Origin: a virus
Virus record (IMG/VR): IMGVR_UViG_3300005340_000001
Span: 32,220-96,219 of that record
DNA: 64,000 nucleotides
Strand: one strand, 5' to 3'
Under the pieces are notes generated by a model, which worked only from the letters and a program-made list of their open reading frames with translations, was not told where the DNA came from and did not search any database. The position numbers were made by a program, and so were the translations under genes. Each line of letters begins with the position of its first letter. Position 1 is the stretch's first letter. Shown here piece by piece: positions 48,631-56,165 of the stretch.

Positions 48631-49097
48631 GGGAGGACTTCCGCAGCACCGACCACTTCTACGCTGCGAATCCGGAGCGCAACCGCTCGCGCGAGGTCGA
48701 CTACGGCGTGATGTGGACGGACGGCGGTCTCAACTTCCCGCACTACCGCGTCTCATGGGTCGAGTCGACCGGCGAGTTCTACGCCGTCCGGCTCGGGCCC
48801 GGCAAAGGCGGCCCGGTCGAGCTGCTCGGCTACGCCGAGGACGACCAAGCTGCCGAGGCGTCGATGAGCGGGTGGGCGGAGCTCGACGCGATGCGGCTCT
48901 CATGGGTCCGCTCGAGGCTGCCGCGCATGACGCCGGGACGCGACTTCCAGAGCTCTCTCGAGGGGTTCCGGTCGATGTCGGACGCCGAGTGGAACGGTCT
49001 CCTGATGAGCATGCTGCGCGCCGGCGTGCTCGAGCCCGAAGAGGACCGCGCATTCCGGATCGTGCTCAAGGAACGGTCGAAGAAAAAGGAGGACTAG
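48627..49097 (+). CDS. Hypothetical protein
   Basis: 156 residues, ATGA overlap with the protease gene. Starts MREDFRSTDHFYAANPERN, then a beta-rich region (VMWTDGGLNFPHYRVSWVES) and helical C-terminus ending SKKKED. It could be a partner of the protease by coupling, but no motif shows that. Confidence 0.52.
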   Translation: MREDFRSTDHFYAANPERNRSREVDYGVMWTDGGLNFPHYRVSWVESTGEFYAVRLGPGKGGPVELLGYAEDDQAAEASMSGWAELDAMRLSWVRSRLPRMTPGRDFQSSLEGFRSMSDAEWNGLLMSMLRAGVLEPEEDRAFRIVLKERSKKKED

Positions 49098-49250
49098 ATG
49101 GACGTAGTAGCTCTGGTAGTGCCGGACTTCTGGGCGGGAGTGATCGCGACGGTTCTCGCGCTGCTTGTGATCGCGATCATCGTCGTGATCATCGCCGTGA
49201 TCTCGTCGGAACGCGACAAGAGCTCGAGCAAGCAGTCAGCCGATGGCTAG
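49098..49250 (+). CDS. Small single-pass membrane protein
   Basis: 50 residues from ATG 49098 with AAGGAGG about 5 nt upstream. Helix VIATVLALLVIAIIVVIIAV, then polar SSERDKSSSK. A possible substrate for the nearby M50-type protease, by adjacency only. Confidence 0.6.
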   Translation: MDVVALVVPDFWAGVIATVLALLVIAIIVVIIAVISSERDKSSSKQSADG

Positions 49251-49878
49251 CGCGTTCACGGGTCCCGTCCAGGAAGGGGTGATCACGGAGTTCCCCGACT
49301 TTGCGCTGAAATGCGCACGCGCGATCGGCCCATTCGTGCTGATGCGCGACGACTCGGATACCTCGCCGGAGGCTACTCGCCGCGCCATCGTCACAGGCCG
49401 CTACCTCGAGGACGACAGCTATGGAGCGAAGCACTTGACGGACATCGAGGCCGAGCTCGCCCGTGTGCGAGACATGTACGACGGAGCTGTGCTCGCCGCT
49501 GCGCAGGCACAGCACGACGACGCCGTTCGCTTGAACGAGGAGTCCGTAGCCGAGCGCGAACGCACGCGTACTCGGTACGAGGCGATGATCGAGAAGGTCG
49601 AGGCCTGGGATCCGCCGACGTCGGATCATGCGGGCTTGAAGGAGTTCATGCTCTCGCAACTCCATGAGTCGCTCGAGCACGACTGCCACGACTTCACGTT
49701 CGAGGTTCCGGAGGTCAGCCTGTCCTGGCGAGAGCAGACGATCGAGCGGCTCGAGAAGCAAGCCGAAGATCAGCGCACGCGTAACGCGGAAGCGGCGGAG
49801 CGCAACGAGTGGCGACGCGCATGGGTGGCCGCTCTCGTCGAGAGTCTCGGCTTGGAATTGGAGCCGACCGCGACATGA
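49243..49878 (+). CDS. Coiled-coil hypothetical protein
   Basis: 211 residues, ATG 49243 overlapping the previous gene by 8 nt. Long coiled coil from about 60 to 110 and again near 160-205. No family recognised. ATGA with the next gene. Confidence 0.55.
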   Translation: MASAFTGPVQEGVITEFPDFALKCARAIGPFVLMRDDSDTSPEATRRAIVTGRYLEDDSYGAKHLTDIEAELARVRDMYDGAVLAAAQAQHDDAVRLNEESVAERERTRTRYEAMIEKVEAWDPPTSDHAGLKEFMLSQLHESLEHDCHDFTFEVPEVSLSWREQTIERLEKQAEDQRTRNAEAAERNEWRRAWVAALVESLGLELEPTAT

Positions 49879-50297
49879 GCGTCAACCGCAAACGTCGCCG
49901 TGCCGATGGGAAGGTGCGGCCGAGCATTCGCCGCTATCGGCTGCGGAAGCGCTCCGATGGCCAGCCGTTCATCGACCCGGCCGACGGCGACAAGTTCCAC
50001 TCGCTCGCGCTCCACGGCACTCACGTCTGGGCCGGCACTGACTTGCAGCAAGCGACGGACCTCGACCCGGTCACGCTCGGGCGGATTCTCGAGCAAGCAG
50101 CGGAACCCGCGCGTTGGCTAAAGCTGCGTGACACTGCCGGCGTCGTGCGCGCGATCGCGATGCCGCGTAACCATCCGGATCGCAACGCGGCGCCTCGGCA
50201 TGAGCATCGCCGCGAGATGCTCGATCACGTCTCTCGACTCGCACACCACTCCGCTATAGTTGTACCGAATGGAGAAGTCAGTGACCGCAGCGGTTGA
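49875..50297 (+). CDS. Basic hypothetical protein
   Basis: 140 residues, ATGA overlap. Very basic N-terminus (MSVNRKRRRADGKVRPSIRRYRL). Likely nucleic-acid contacting. The 3' end carries the promoter of the next gene in its coding sequence. Confidence 0.5.
   Translation: MSVNRKRRRADGKVRPSIRRYRLRKRSDGQPFIDPADGDKFHSLALHGTHVWAGTDLQQATDLDPVTLGRILEQAAEPARWLKLRDTAGVVRAIAMPRNHPDRNAAPRHEHRREMLDHVSRLAHHSAIVVPNGEVSDRSG
50255..50260 (+). promoter_or_regulatory. -10 box inside an upstream gene
   Basis: TATAGT, 8 nt before ATG 50269, with CTCGAC 16 nt upstream as a possible -35. Confidence 0.45.
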
Positions 50298-50625
50298 ACA
50301 CTGCCGGCGAGTCGCGAGCGGATTCGAGCCCGGTTCGGTTGAGGCGATGGTTGCTCTCTTCCACGACCACATCGAGGACGGAACCGATGGAGTGCCGGCC
50401 GAGATCCGCTCTCACGTCGAGGTGCTGACGCGGCAACCCGGCGAGGTCTACTCCGACTACATCGCGCGCGTCAAGGCGAGCGGCGATCCGGTCGCGATCG
50501 CGGTCAAGATCGCCGATCTTCGCGACAACCTCGCGCGTTGCCGCGGCGAGCATGGCGGCCACATCAAGCCGCACCACGCGCACCGGTACGAGCGAGCTCT
50601 GCTCGAGCTGGGCGCCAGCGCGTGA
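50269..50625 (+). CDS. SpoT/MESH1-type HD hydrolase
   Basis: 118 residues from ATG 50269. The HD box FHDHIEDG gives His32, Asp33, Glu36 and Asp37. A second motif VKIADLRDN gives Lys80, Asp83 and Asn87, the order and spacing of the (p)ppGpp hydrolase domain of SpoT and of small alarmone hydrolases. There is no synthetase domain. If active it would remove host alarmones. The start is set by the -10 box 8 nt upstream; it overlaps the previous gene by 29 nt. Confidence 0.65.
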   Translation: MEKSVTAAVEHCRRVASGFEPGSVEAMVALFHDHIEDGTDGVPAEIRSHVEVLTRQPGEVYSDYIARVKASGDPVAIAVKIADLRDNLARCRGEHGGHIKPHHAHRYERALLELGASA

Positions 50626-52457
50626 GCGAGCCCTTCCTCGCCGATCTCGACCTCACGCTCTACGTCGGAGACGCGCTCGAGCAACTGCGCGAGATCGCCG
50701 ACGCGAGCGTGCACTGTTGCGTCACGTCTCCGCCGTACTGGGGCCTGCGCGACTACGGGACAGGCACATGGGAAGGCGGCGATCCCGACTGTCAGCATCC
50801 GCATCCCAAGGCTGGCGACATCGACCGAAACATCGCGACATCCGGTTTGGAAGGAGCGAAGCAAAGCCATCAACACAACGGCGCGCGCGCGATTTGCGGA
50901 CTCTGCGGCGCCACGCGGATCGACCAGCAGCTCGGGCTCGAACAGTCGCCGGACGAGTACGTCGAGAAGGTGGTGGAGATTTTCCGCGAGGTGCGGCGTG
51001 TCCTGCGCGCGGACGGCACATGCTGGCTCAACATCGGGGATAGCTACGCGCAATACGACGGTGGCAGCTACGCGGCCGACACGCGCGCGCCCGGGCAGCA
51101 CGGCTCGTTCCATCTCTCGCGTCGCGGCAGGGAGATCGCGGAGTCGAAGGAGCCCCGGTCGCTGCCGGCAGGGTTCAAGAGGAAGGACCTGATCGGGATC
51201 CCGTGGCGGCTCGCATTCGCGCTCCAGGATGACGGCTGGTACCTGCGCAGCGACGTCATCGAAGAGGTCGAGCTCTACTGTCCCTGCGGCTGCGGCCACG
51301 TCCTCGAGGAACGCGTCTGGCGCTATAGCCAAGATCGCGACCTGATCTGGCGGAAGTCGAATCCAATGCCGGAGTCCGTGACCGACCGGCCGACGAAGTC
51401 GCACGAGTACGTGTTCCTGCTGACGAAGAGCCAGCGCTACTTCTACGACGCCGCGGCGATCGCGGAGCCGGCGACGTGGTGGGGTCCGAACGGGAATCCG
51501 AAGAACGGGCCGCACGCGCAGCAGATGCAGGGTCGCGCGGCGGCGAAGCATCCGCAGCAGCGACGCGCGGCCGAGCTCGATGAGCAGCACGGTCTGACGG
51601 ATGACATCGAAGCGACGAACGGGGCGAGTCTGTCGCCGCTGACCCGCAACGCGCGTTCTGTCTGGACGGTTGCGACGCAGCAGTTCGCCGACGCCCACTT
51701 TGCGACCTTCCCGGAGGAGTTGCCGCGCCGCTGCATCGCCGCCGGCACATCCGAGTACGGCTGCTGTCCGCAGTGCGGAGCTCCGTGGCAGCGCATCATC
51801 GAGACGAACAATCCGTCGAAGTATGCGGCGGATGACGACACGCGCGGCTGGGCGAACACGCACAGCCAGACGAGCAACGCGCAGTCGTCGAAGTCGCTCC
51901 ACCGCAACGAGGGCGGCGTCTACTCGACGGCTGTGTTCAAGGGATGGCGGCCGTCGTGCGCGTGCGCCGGCGTCGACCTGACGCCGATCATGACCCCGCT
52001 CGGCGAGAGCGATGGCGCCGATCCCACGATGGAGACCGGCCGGAAGGGCCTCGGTCGGCCGCGCGGCGACGGCGAGGGCACGCGGCCGATCACGCGGTAC
52101 GAGCAGGCGGAGTACGCGCGCCAGCTGCGCCAGTCGGCGTTCGCGGAAGAGATGCGCGACGAGGCTGGCGCTGAGGCGTTCGCGCACTACGTCCGCACGG
52201 ACGCGTCGGGTGCGCGACCGATCCCGCCGGAGCTGCTCGAGCGGTGGATCGAGAACGAATGGCTCGAGCGCGTCGAGATCCCGGAGACGGCTCCGCTGAC
52301 ACCGGTGCCGTGCACGGTTCTCGACCCGTTCATGGGCTCCGGCACGACCGCGCTCGTCGCGCGGAAGATGGGCCGGCGCTGCGTCGGCATCGAGCTCAAC
52401 CAGGAGTACGCCGAGCTCGTCGCGCAGCGCACGCAGCAGTTGTCGATCTTCGCGTAA
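50622..52457 (+). CDS. DNA methyltransferase, N4/N6 type, with long insertion
   Basis: 611 residues from GTG 50622 (GTGA overlap). Motif IV is TSPPYWGLRDYG (about residue 34) and motif I DPFMGSGTTALVA is near the C-terminus, a circularly permuted (beta-class) order. A central 300-residue insertion holds Cys-rich pieces (CGLCGATR, CPCGCGHV, CCPQCGAPW), likely zinc modules for target recognition. This architecture is common in actinophages. No partner nuclease is present. Confidence 0.78.
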   Translation: MSEPFLADLDLTLYVGDALEQLREIADASVHCCVTSPPYWGLRDYGTGTWEGGDPDCQHPHPKAGDIDRNIATSGLEGAKQSHQHNGARAICGLCGATRIDQQLGLEQSPDEYVEKVVEIFREVRRVLRADGTCWLNIGDSYAQYDGGSYAADTRAPGQHGSFHLSRRGREIAESKEPRSLPAGFKRKDLIGIPWRLAFALQDDGWYLRSDVIEEVELYCPCGCGHVLEERVWRYSQDRDLIWRKSNPMPESVTDRPTKSHEYVFLLTKSQRYFYDAAAIAEPATWWGPNGNPKNGPHAQQMQGRAAAKHPQQRRAAELDEQHGLTDDIEATNGASLSPLTRNARSVWTVATQQFADAHFATFPEELPRRCIAAGTSEYGCCPQCGAPWQRIIETNNPSKYAADDDTRGWANTHSQTSNAQSSKSLHRNEGGVYSTAVFKGWRPSCACAGVDLTPIMTPLGESDGADPTMETGRKGLGRPRGDGEGTRPITRYEQAEYARQLRQSAFAEEMRDEAGAEAFAHYVRTDASGARPIPPELLERWIENEWLERVEIPETAPLTPVPCTVLDPFMGSGTTALVARKMGRRCVGIELNQEYAELVAQRTQQLSIFA

Positions 52458-52473
52458 CGATCACGACAGTTTG

Positions 52474-52494
52474 CGTAGCGTCGCGCACGCTACG
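52474..52494 (+). terminator. Hairpin after the methyltransferase gene
   Basis: CGTAGCG pairs with CGCTACG around a 7-nt loop, 17 nt after the stop. No U-tract. Confidence 0.4.
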
Positions 52495-52544
52495 GGTGGT
52501 TTGCTGTCCGATGGCGTGGGCATCGTTTCTATCGGTGATCCGCC

Positions 52545-52916
52545 GTGACAGATCCGTTCTACAACTCCGCAGCTTGGCTCGAGCTCGCCGAACGCGTCCG
52601 CGTTCGTGACGGCCACCGGTGCACGGTGGCTCGGCTCCTCGGCGGCCGCTGCTCGGACATCCTCCACGTCCACCACGTCATTCCGCGCTCCGAGCGGCCG
52701 GACCTCGAGCTCGACGAGGAGAACTGCATCACGGCGTGCGCGTCGCACCATCCGACGCTCGAGGCCGTCCGCCGGCTGATCGTCTCGATCCTCGATGAGG
52801 CGCCGACGCGCTGCCCTCACCGCCATCCGTACGAGTCCGGCCGGCGCGCGTGCGAAGAGCGCCGGCGCCGCGACGCGCTCGAGCGGCGCGCGCGATCGCT
52901 CTCTCGAGCCGCCTAG
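52545..52916 (+). CDS. HNH endonuclease upstream of the terminase genes
   Basis: 123 residues from GTG 52545. FYNSAAWLELAERVRVRDGHRC starts the fold; the core is ILHVHHVIPRSERPDLELDEENCITACASHH. A C-terminal Cys pair follows (RCPHRH, ACEER). HNH proteins of this form usually lie beside terminase in cos-type phages and assist end formation, here three kb upstream. So cohesive ends are possible. Confidence 0.75.
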   Translation: MTDPFYNSAAWLELAERVRVRDGHRCTVARLLGGRCSDILHVHHVIPRSERPDLELDEENCITACASHHPTLEAVRRLIVSILDEAPTRCPHRHPYESGRRACEERRRRDALERRARSLSRAA

Positions 52917-52929
52917 CCGACCGCCGCAA

Positions 52930-52935
52930 TAGGGT
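52930..52935 (+). promoter_or_regulatory. Candidate -10 box, leaderless type
   Basis: TAGGGT, 9 nt before ATG 52945. Confidence 0.35.
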
Positions 52936-52944
52936 CGGCGGCTA

Positions 52945-53196
52945 ATGGGCCACCAGCCGATTCCGCCCATGCCGAGGTCCGCAGCGCAGTTCCTCGCGTT
53001 CCACGAGCCACGGCTCCGACGCGAGCTCCGCGGCCGCGAGTCGATCTGGCCGTGGCGCCGGCGACGCGCCTACGAGGCCTGCCGGACACTCATTCGCGCG
53101 CTCGAGGCGACGTGCGAGCTCGGGCCCGATCCGTGGGAGATCAAGCGACCGCCGCCGCCGCCTCGCCCAATCGACCCGACGTACGCCGTGAGATGA
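52945..53196 (+). CDS. Small basic hypothetical protein
   Basis: 83 residues. A basic helical middle (AQFLAFHEPRLRRELRGRE) and a proline-rich end (KRPPPPPRPIDP). No family recognised. ATGA overlap with the next gene. Confidence 0.5.
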   Translation: MGHQPIPPMPRSAAQFLAFHEPRLRRELRGRESIWPWRRRRAYEACRTLIRALEATCELGPDPWEIKRPPPPPRPIDPTYAVR

Positions 53197-53540
53197 GACG
53201 CCCGGGCCACCATCGGCCGCTCGGCACGACCACGACGATGCGGTTCCCGGACTGGCCGCGCGATAACGCTCCGCCGGAGCTCGGCGACATAGCCGCGCAG
53301 ACGGTCTCGAGCGGCTCCGACCCGTACGAGCTGCTGCGCGCGTACGAGATCGTCGGGATCGTCGAGACACGCACCGGCTACCGGCTCGTCATGGAACGCG
53401 TCGAGTTCACGCGGTACACCAACCGAGAGGCCGACATCGCGCTCGGCAACCCGATCCCGCAGCCGCCGCACCTTCTCCGCGACCGCATCCATGAGGAATG
53501 GACGGGGCTCTGGACCTTCTACAACCTCCCGCGCCGATGA
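53193..53540 (+). CDS. Hypothetical protein
   Basis: 115 residues, ATGA overlap. PYELLRAYEIVGIVETRTGYRL and RYTNREADIALG lie in a mixed fold. No family recognised. Confidence 0.52.
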   Translation: MRRPGHHRPLGTTTTMRFPDWPRDNAPPELGDIAAQTVSSGSDPYELLRAYEIVGIVETRTGYRLVMERVEFTRYTNREADIALGNPIPQPPHLLRDRIHEEWTGLWTFYNLPRR

Positions 53541-53842
53541 TCCCGCTCCGCATCGTTCCGACCCCGGAAGGCGGCTACCGCGGCTACGCAGCGCTCCACG
53601 GCGACTGCTTCCGCGCGCCCGAGTTCGACGGCGACGGCCGCGAAGCGTGGTGCGTCGTCCTCCCGAACGGCGCCGGTCTGTGGGCGACAACGACTCGCTC
53701 AACGGATCCGCCGCACGATCTCTGGGATGCCTCCGGCGAGCCGCCGAATCTGACCGTCCACCCGTCGATCAACGCCGGCGACGACTCCGGCACGTACGGC
53801 AACTGGCACGGCTGGATCACGAACGGCGAGATGACACCGTAG
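53537..53842 (+). CDS. DUF6527-like hypothetical protein
   Basis: 101 residues, ATGA overlap. The end LTVHPSIN...NWHGWITNGEM resembles the PSI/WHGflt-G ending I associate with DUF6527. The family is known from phage and mobile elements with unknown function. This is a weak, memory-based match. Confidence 0.45.
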   Translation: MIPLRIVPTPEGGYRGYAALHGDCFRAPEFDGDGREAWCVVLPNGAGLWATTTRSTDPPHDLWDASGEPPNLTVHPSINAGDDSGTYGNWHGWITNGEMTP

Positions 53843-53846
53843 ACCG

Positions 53847-53863
53847 ACCTATGACCCATAGGT
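53847..53863. promoter_or_regulatory. Operator-like palindrome 1
   Basis: ACCTATG-ACC-CATAGGT, perfect 7-bp inverted repeat with a 3-bp spacer. Confidence 0.6.
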
Positions 53864-53910
53864 GCGGAGCGGCTCAAGCCAGTGTGGGCCGGCCTAGCGA
53901 ACCGCTCCGC
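53864..53910. promoter_or_regulatory. Nine-bp inverted repeat between operator copies
   Basis: GCGGAGCGG (53864-53872) and CCGCTCCGC (53902-53910) enclose 29 bp containing GGCCGGCC. It could form a terminator-like stem for the upstream transcript or bring two bound operators together. Confidence 0.5.
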
Positions 53911-53922
53911 AGCCGAGAAGCT

Positions 53923-53939
53923 ACCTATGGCCCATACGA
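53923..53939. promoter_or_regulatory. Operator-like palindrome 2
   Basis: ACCTATG-GCC-CATACGA, matching copy 1 at 13 of 17 positions, 76 bp downstream and 4 bp before the -10 box. Confidence 0.55.
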
Positions 53940-53943
53940 GGGA

Positions 53944-53949
53944 TAGGAT
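53944..53949 (+). promoter_or_regulatory. -10 box overlapped by operator region
   Basis: TAGGAT, just after operator copy 2; a bound protein there would cover the -35 position and block it. Confidence 0.45.
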
Positions 53950-53988
53950 CGCCGCGAATCCGCACCACGACCCCGGGAGGACCGACCG

Positions 53989-54165
53989 ATGGATCCCAAG
54001 ACGCTCCAGGAGCTCCACGACGACATCGAAGCCGCGCTCTTCGCAGTCAACGATCTCAGCGACGAGCAGTTCGACGGCGACCTCCGCATGAAGGCGCTCA
54101 TCGCAACGAACCTCGAGCAGTCGCTTCTCTGGACGAAGCGCGCGATGGAGAAGGCCGCCGGCTAG
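53989..54165 (+). CDS. Small helical protein
   Basis: 58 residues from ATG 53989 with GGGAGG 8 nt upstream. MDPKTLQELHDDIEAALFAVN then helical LIATNLEQSLLWTKRAMEKA. Expressed from the operator-controlled promoter. Small size and helicity fit a regulator or antitoxin-like partner, but this is inference. Confidence 0.55.
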   Translation: MDPKTLQELHDDIEAALFAVNDLSDEQFDGDLRMKALIATNLEQSLLWTKRAMEKAAG

Positions 54166-54193
54166 CTACTACGGTCATACCGAAACGCGGCGG

Positions 54194-54199
54194 TAGACT
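54194..54199 (+). promoter_or_regulatory. Candidate -10 box
   Basis: TAGACT, 9 nt before GTG 54209, a start whose frame ends after 8 codons; see the ParB-methyltransferase entry. Confidence 0.35.
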
Positions 54200-54231
54200 C
54201 TTCGGGCCGTGGGACACACGAGGACACAGCC

Positions 54232-55542
54232 ATAAAAGAAGCCGTCATCGTCTGGAACGGCCTGACCGCGTTCCGCGGCAGTCTCGTCCCGATCGACAGC
54301 CTGGACCCGTTCCCCGGCAATCCGCGCCAGGGCGACGTCGGAGCGATCAGCGAGTCGCTCAAGCGGTTCGGCCAGCTGAAGCAGGTCGTCACGTCCGGCT
54401 CGCTCATCACGGCCGGCCACCACATCGTTCTCGCCGCTCGAGGGCTCGGCTGGACGCATGTCGCGGTCGCCGACGCTGCGGAGGTGCTGGACGACGAGGA
54501 GAAGGCGCGCGCGTTCCTCATCGCCGACAACCGCACGGCCGAGCTCGGCTATACGGACGATTCGCTGCTGCTGGCTCAACTCGAGGCGCTCGATGATCGC
54601 GTCGGCACCGGCTACGACGACGACGACCTTGATGAGCTGCGTGCGACGGTGGCGGCGCTGCACCATCTCGACAATCCGCGCGACCCGGACGCGGTACCGG
54701 TCGCGCCGGCGGAGCCGGTCTCGAAGCGCGGAGAGGTGTACGAGCTCGGCGAGCATCGGCTGATGTGCGGCGACTCGACGCTCGCGAAGGACGTCGACGT
54801 GCTGATGGACGGCGAGAGCGCGGCGTTGCTGTTCACGTCACCGCCGTATCTCGATCTGCGCGACTACAACGGCGAGGGCGATCTCGACCCGGGCCGGCTG
54901 GCGGAGTTCTTCGCCGTCTGGCCATGCGATCTGGCGGCGGTGAACCTCGGTCTCATCTTCCGCGACTCGGAGATCGTGGAGCACTGGCAGACGTTCATCG
55001 CGGCTGCGCGCGCCGCCGGCTTGAAGCTGCTCGCGTGGAACGTCTGGAACCGCGAGGACGCAACGAGCATGGCGGGGCAGCGGATGATGTTCCCGCCGTG
55101 GCACGAGTGGGTGTTCGTGTTCGGCGAGAAGCCGCGCGAGTCGAACCGGGTGCTGCCGACGAAGAACGCCGGCAAGACGACGACGCGTGCGCAGCGGTTG
55201 CCGAGCGGGGAGTTCACGCCGCCGCGCACGTATCCGGTTGCCGATCTCAAGCGTCTTGGGTCTGTGCTGACGCTTCCGAGCCATAAGGGTCCGTCGCAGG
55301 GCGATCACCCGGCGGTGTTCCCGGTGGGGCTGCCGTCGGCGTACATCGAAGCGGTTACGCACCCGGGCGAGCTGATCGTGGATCCGTTCGCCGGCAGCGG
55401 CACGACGCTGATCGCCGCGGAGACCGACGGCCGGCGGTGCTTCTCGATGGAGATCGACCCGCGCTACTGCGACGTCATCCGGCAGCGTTACGCGGACTAC
55501 GTCGACCGGCCCGACCTCGCGCCGGCGGGAGTGCTCTCGTGA
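54232..55542 (+). CDS. ParB-domain DNA methyltransferase with ATA start or frame break
   Basis: 436 residues if read from ATA 54232. The N-terminus is ParB/sulfiredoxin-like: VPIDSLDPFPGNPRQGD, ESLKRFGQLKQVVT, and EKARAFLIADNRTAELG. The methyltransferase follows: TSPPYLDLRDY and DPFAGSGTTLIAAE. No ATG, GTG, CTG or TTG exists before GTG 54484 that would keep the ParB part. GAGGA (54220-54224) is 7 nt before ATA. Alternatively GTG 54209 plus a single missing base would join the frames. The pair is a common phage anti-restriction type fusion. Confidence 0.72.
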   Translation: MKEAVIVWNGLTAFRGSLVPIDSLDPFPGNPRQGDVGAISESLKRFGQLKQVVTSGSLITAGHHIVLAARGLGWTHVAVADAAEVLDDEEKARAFLIADNRTAELGYTDDSLLLAQLEALDDRVGTGYDDDDLDELRATVAALHHLDNPRDPDAVPVAPAEPVSKRGEVYELGEHRLMCGDSTLAKDVDVLMDGESAALLFTSPPYLDLRDYNGEGDLDPGRLAEFFAVWPCDLAAVNLGLIFRDSEIVEHWQTFIAAARAAGLKLLAWNVWNREDATSMAGQRMMFPPWHEWVFVFGEKPRESNRVLPTKNAGKTTTRAQRLPSGEFTPPRTYPVADLKRLGSVLTLPSHKGPSQGDHPAVFPVGLPSAYIEAVTHPGELIVDPFAGSGTTLIAAETDGRRCFSMEIDPRYCDVIRQRYADYVDRPDLAPAGVLS

Positions 55543-56165
55543 ACACGCATCCGCTCATGCAGCAGTTCCCCATCGTCGAGCAGCCGGAGCCGTCGATCGC
55601 GGACATGCTCGAGGGCGAGGAGGCTCTACCGGCGCCGGCCGATCGCGGCTGGGAACGTCCGTGGCAGCGCACGTTCCTTGCTTCGCTGAGCTCGCTGCCG
55701 GACGTGAGCGCGGCATGCCGGATCGCCGGCATCGGCCGCAAGCAGGTGTACCGCGTCCGCGACGCCGACCCGGACTTCGATCGCGCGTGGAATGACGCGC
55801 TCGACCTCGCTCGTGACGCCGTTGAGCGGCGCGCGTACCAGTGGATCATGACCGGCGTCCCGGTGAAGAAGACCGTGACGAAAAAGAAGATGAAGGGCGG
55901 CGTCGTGGTGGAGGAAGAGACGACCACCACGGAGTCAGCGGAGACGAACGCGACGCTGATGATCTTCTGGCTCAAGGCGCACTTCCCCGATCGCTATCGC
56001 TGGTCGGAGCGTGCCGAGCTGACGGGCGCCGAGGGCGGACCGATCCGTGTCGAGGGGCTCGACTCGATCGACCGCCAGATCGCCGAGCTCTCCGCCGAGC
56101 TCGAGCAGCGCGCGCGGCAGACAGTCGCAGTAGCGGCCAGCGATGACGACGGCCCCGACGACTGA
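55539..56165 (+). CDS. terS: Terminase small subunit
   Basis: 208 residues from GTG 55539 (GTGA overlap). After a variable first 45 residues comes a helix-turn-helix region (FLASLSSLPDVSAACRIAGIGRKQVYRVR) and a helical part (DLARDAVERRAYQWIMTGVP), typical of TerS. A Lys then Glu/Thr-rich loop (VTKKKMKGG...EEETTTTES) precedes the C-terminal oligomerisation-type helices (SIDRQIAELSAELEQR). It should bind the packaging site. It overlaps the large subunit by 23 nt. Confidence 0.75.
   Translation: MNTHPLMQQFPIVEQPEPSIADMLEGEEALPAPADRGWERPWQRTFLASLSSLPDVSAACRIAGIGRKQVYRVRDADPDFDRAWNDALDLARDAVERRAYQWIMTGVPVKKTVTKKKMKGGVVVEEETTTTESAETNATLMIFWLKAHFPDRYRWSERAELTGAEGGPIRVEGLDSIDRQIAELSAELEQRARQTVAVAASDDDGPDD

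Noticed and set aside
52511-52609. Frame starting MAWASFLSVIRR just before the HNH gene
   Set aside because: It overlaps the HNH start in another frame and has no ribosome site; the intergenic hairpin and the GTG at 52545 explain the region better.
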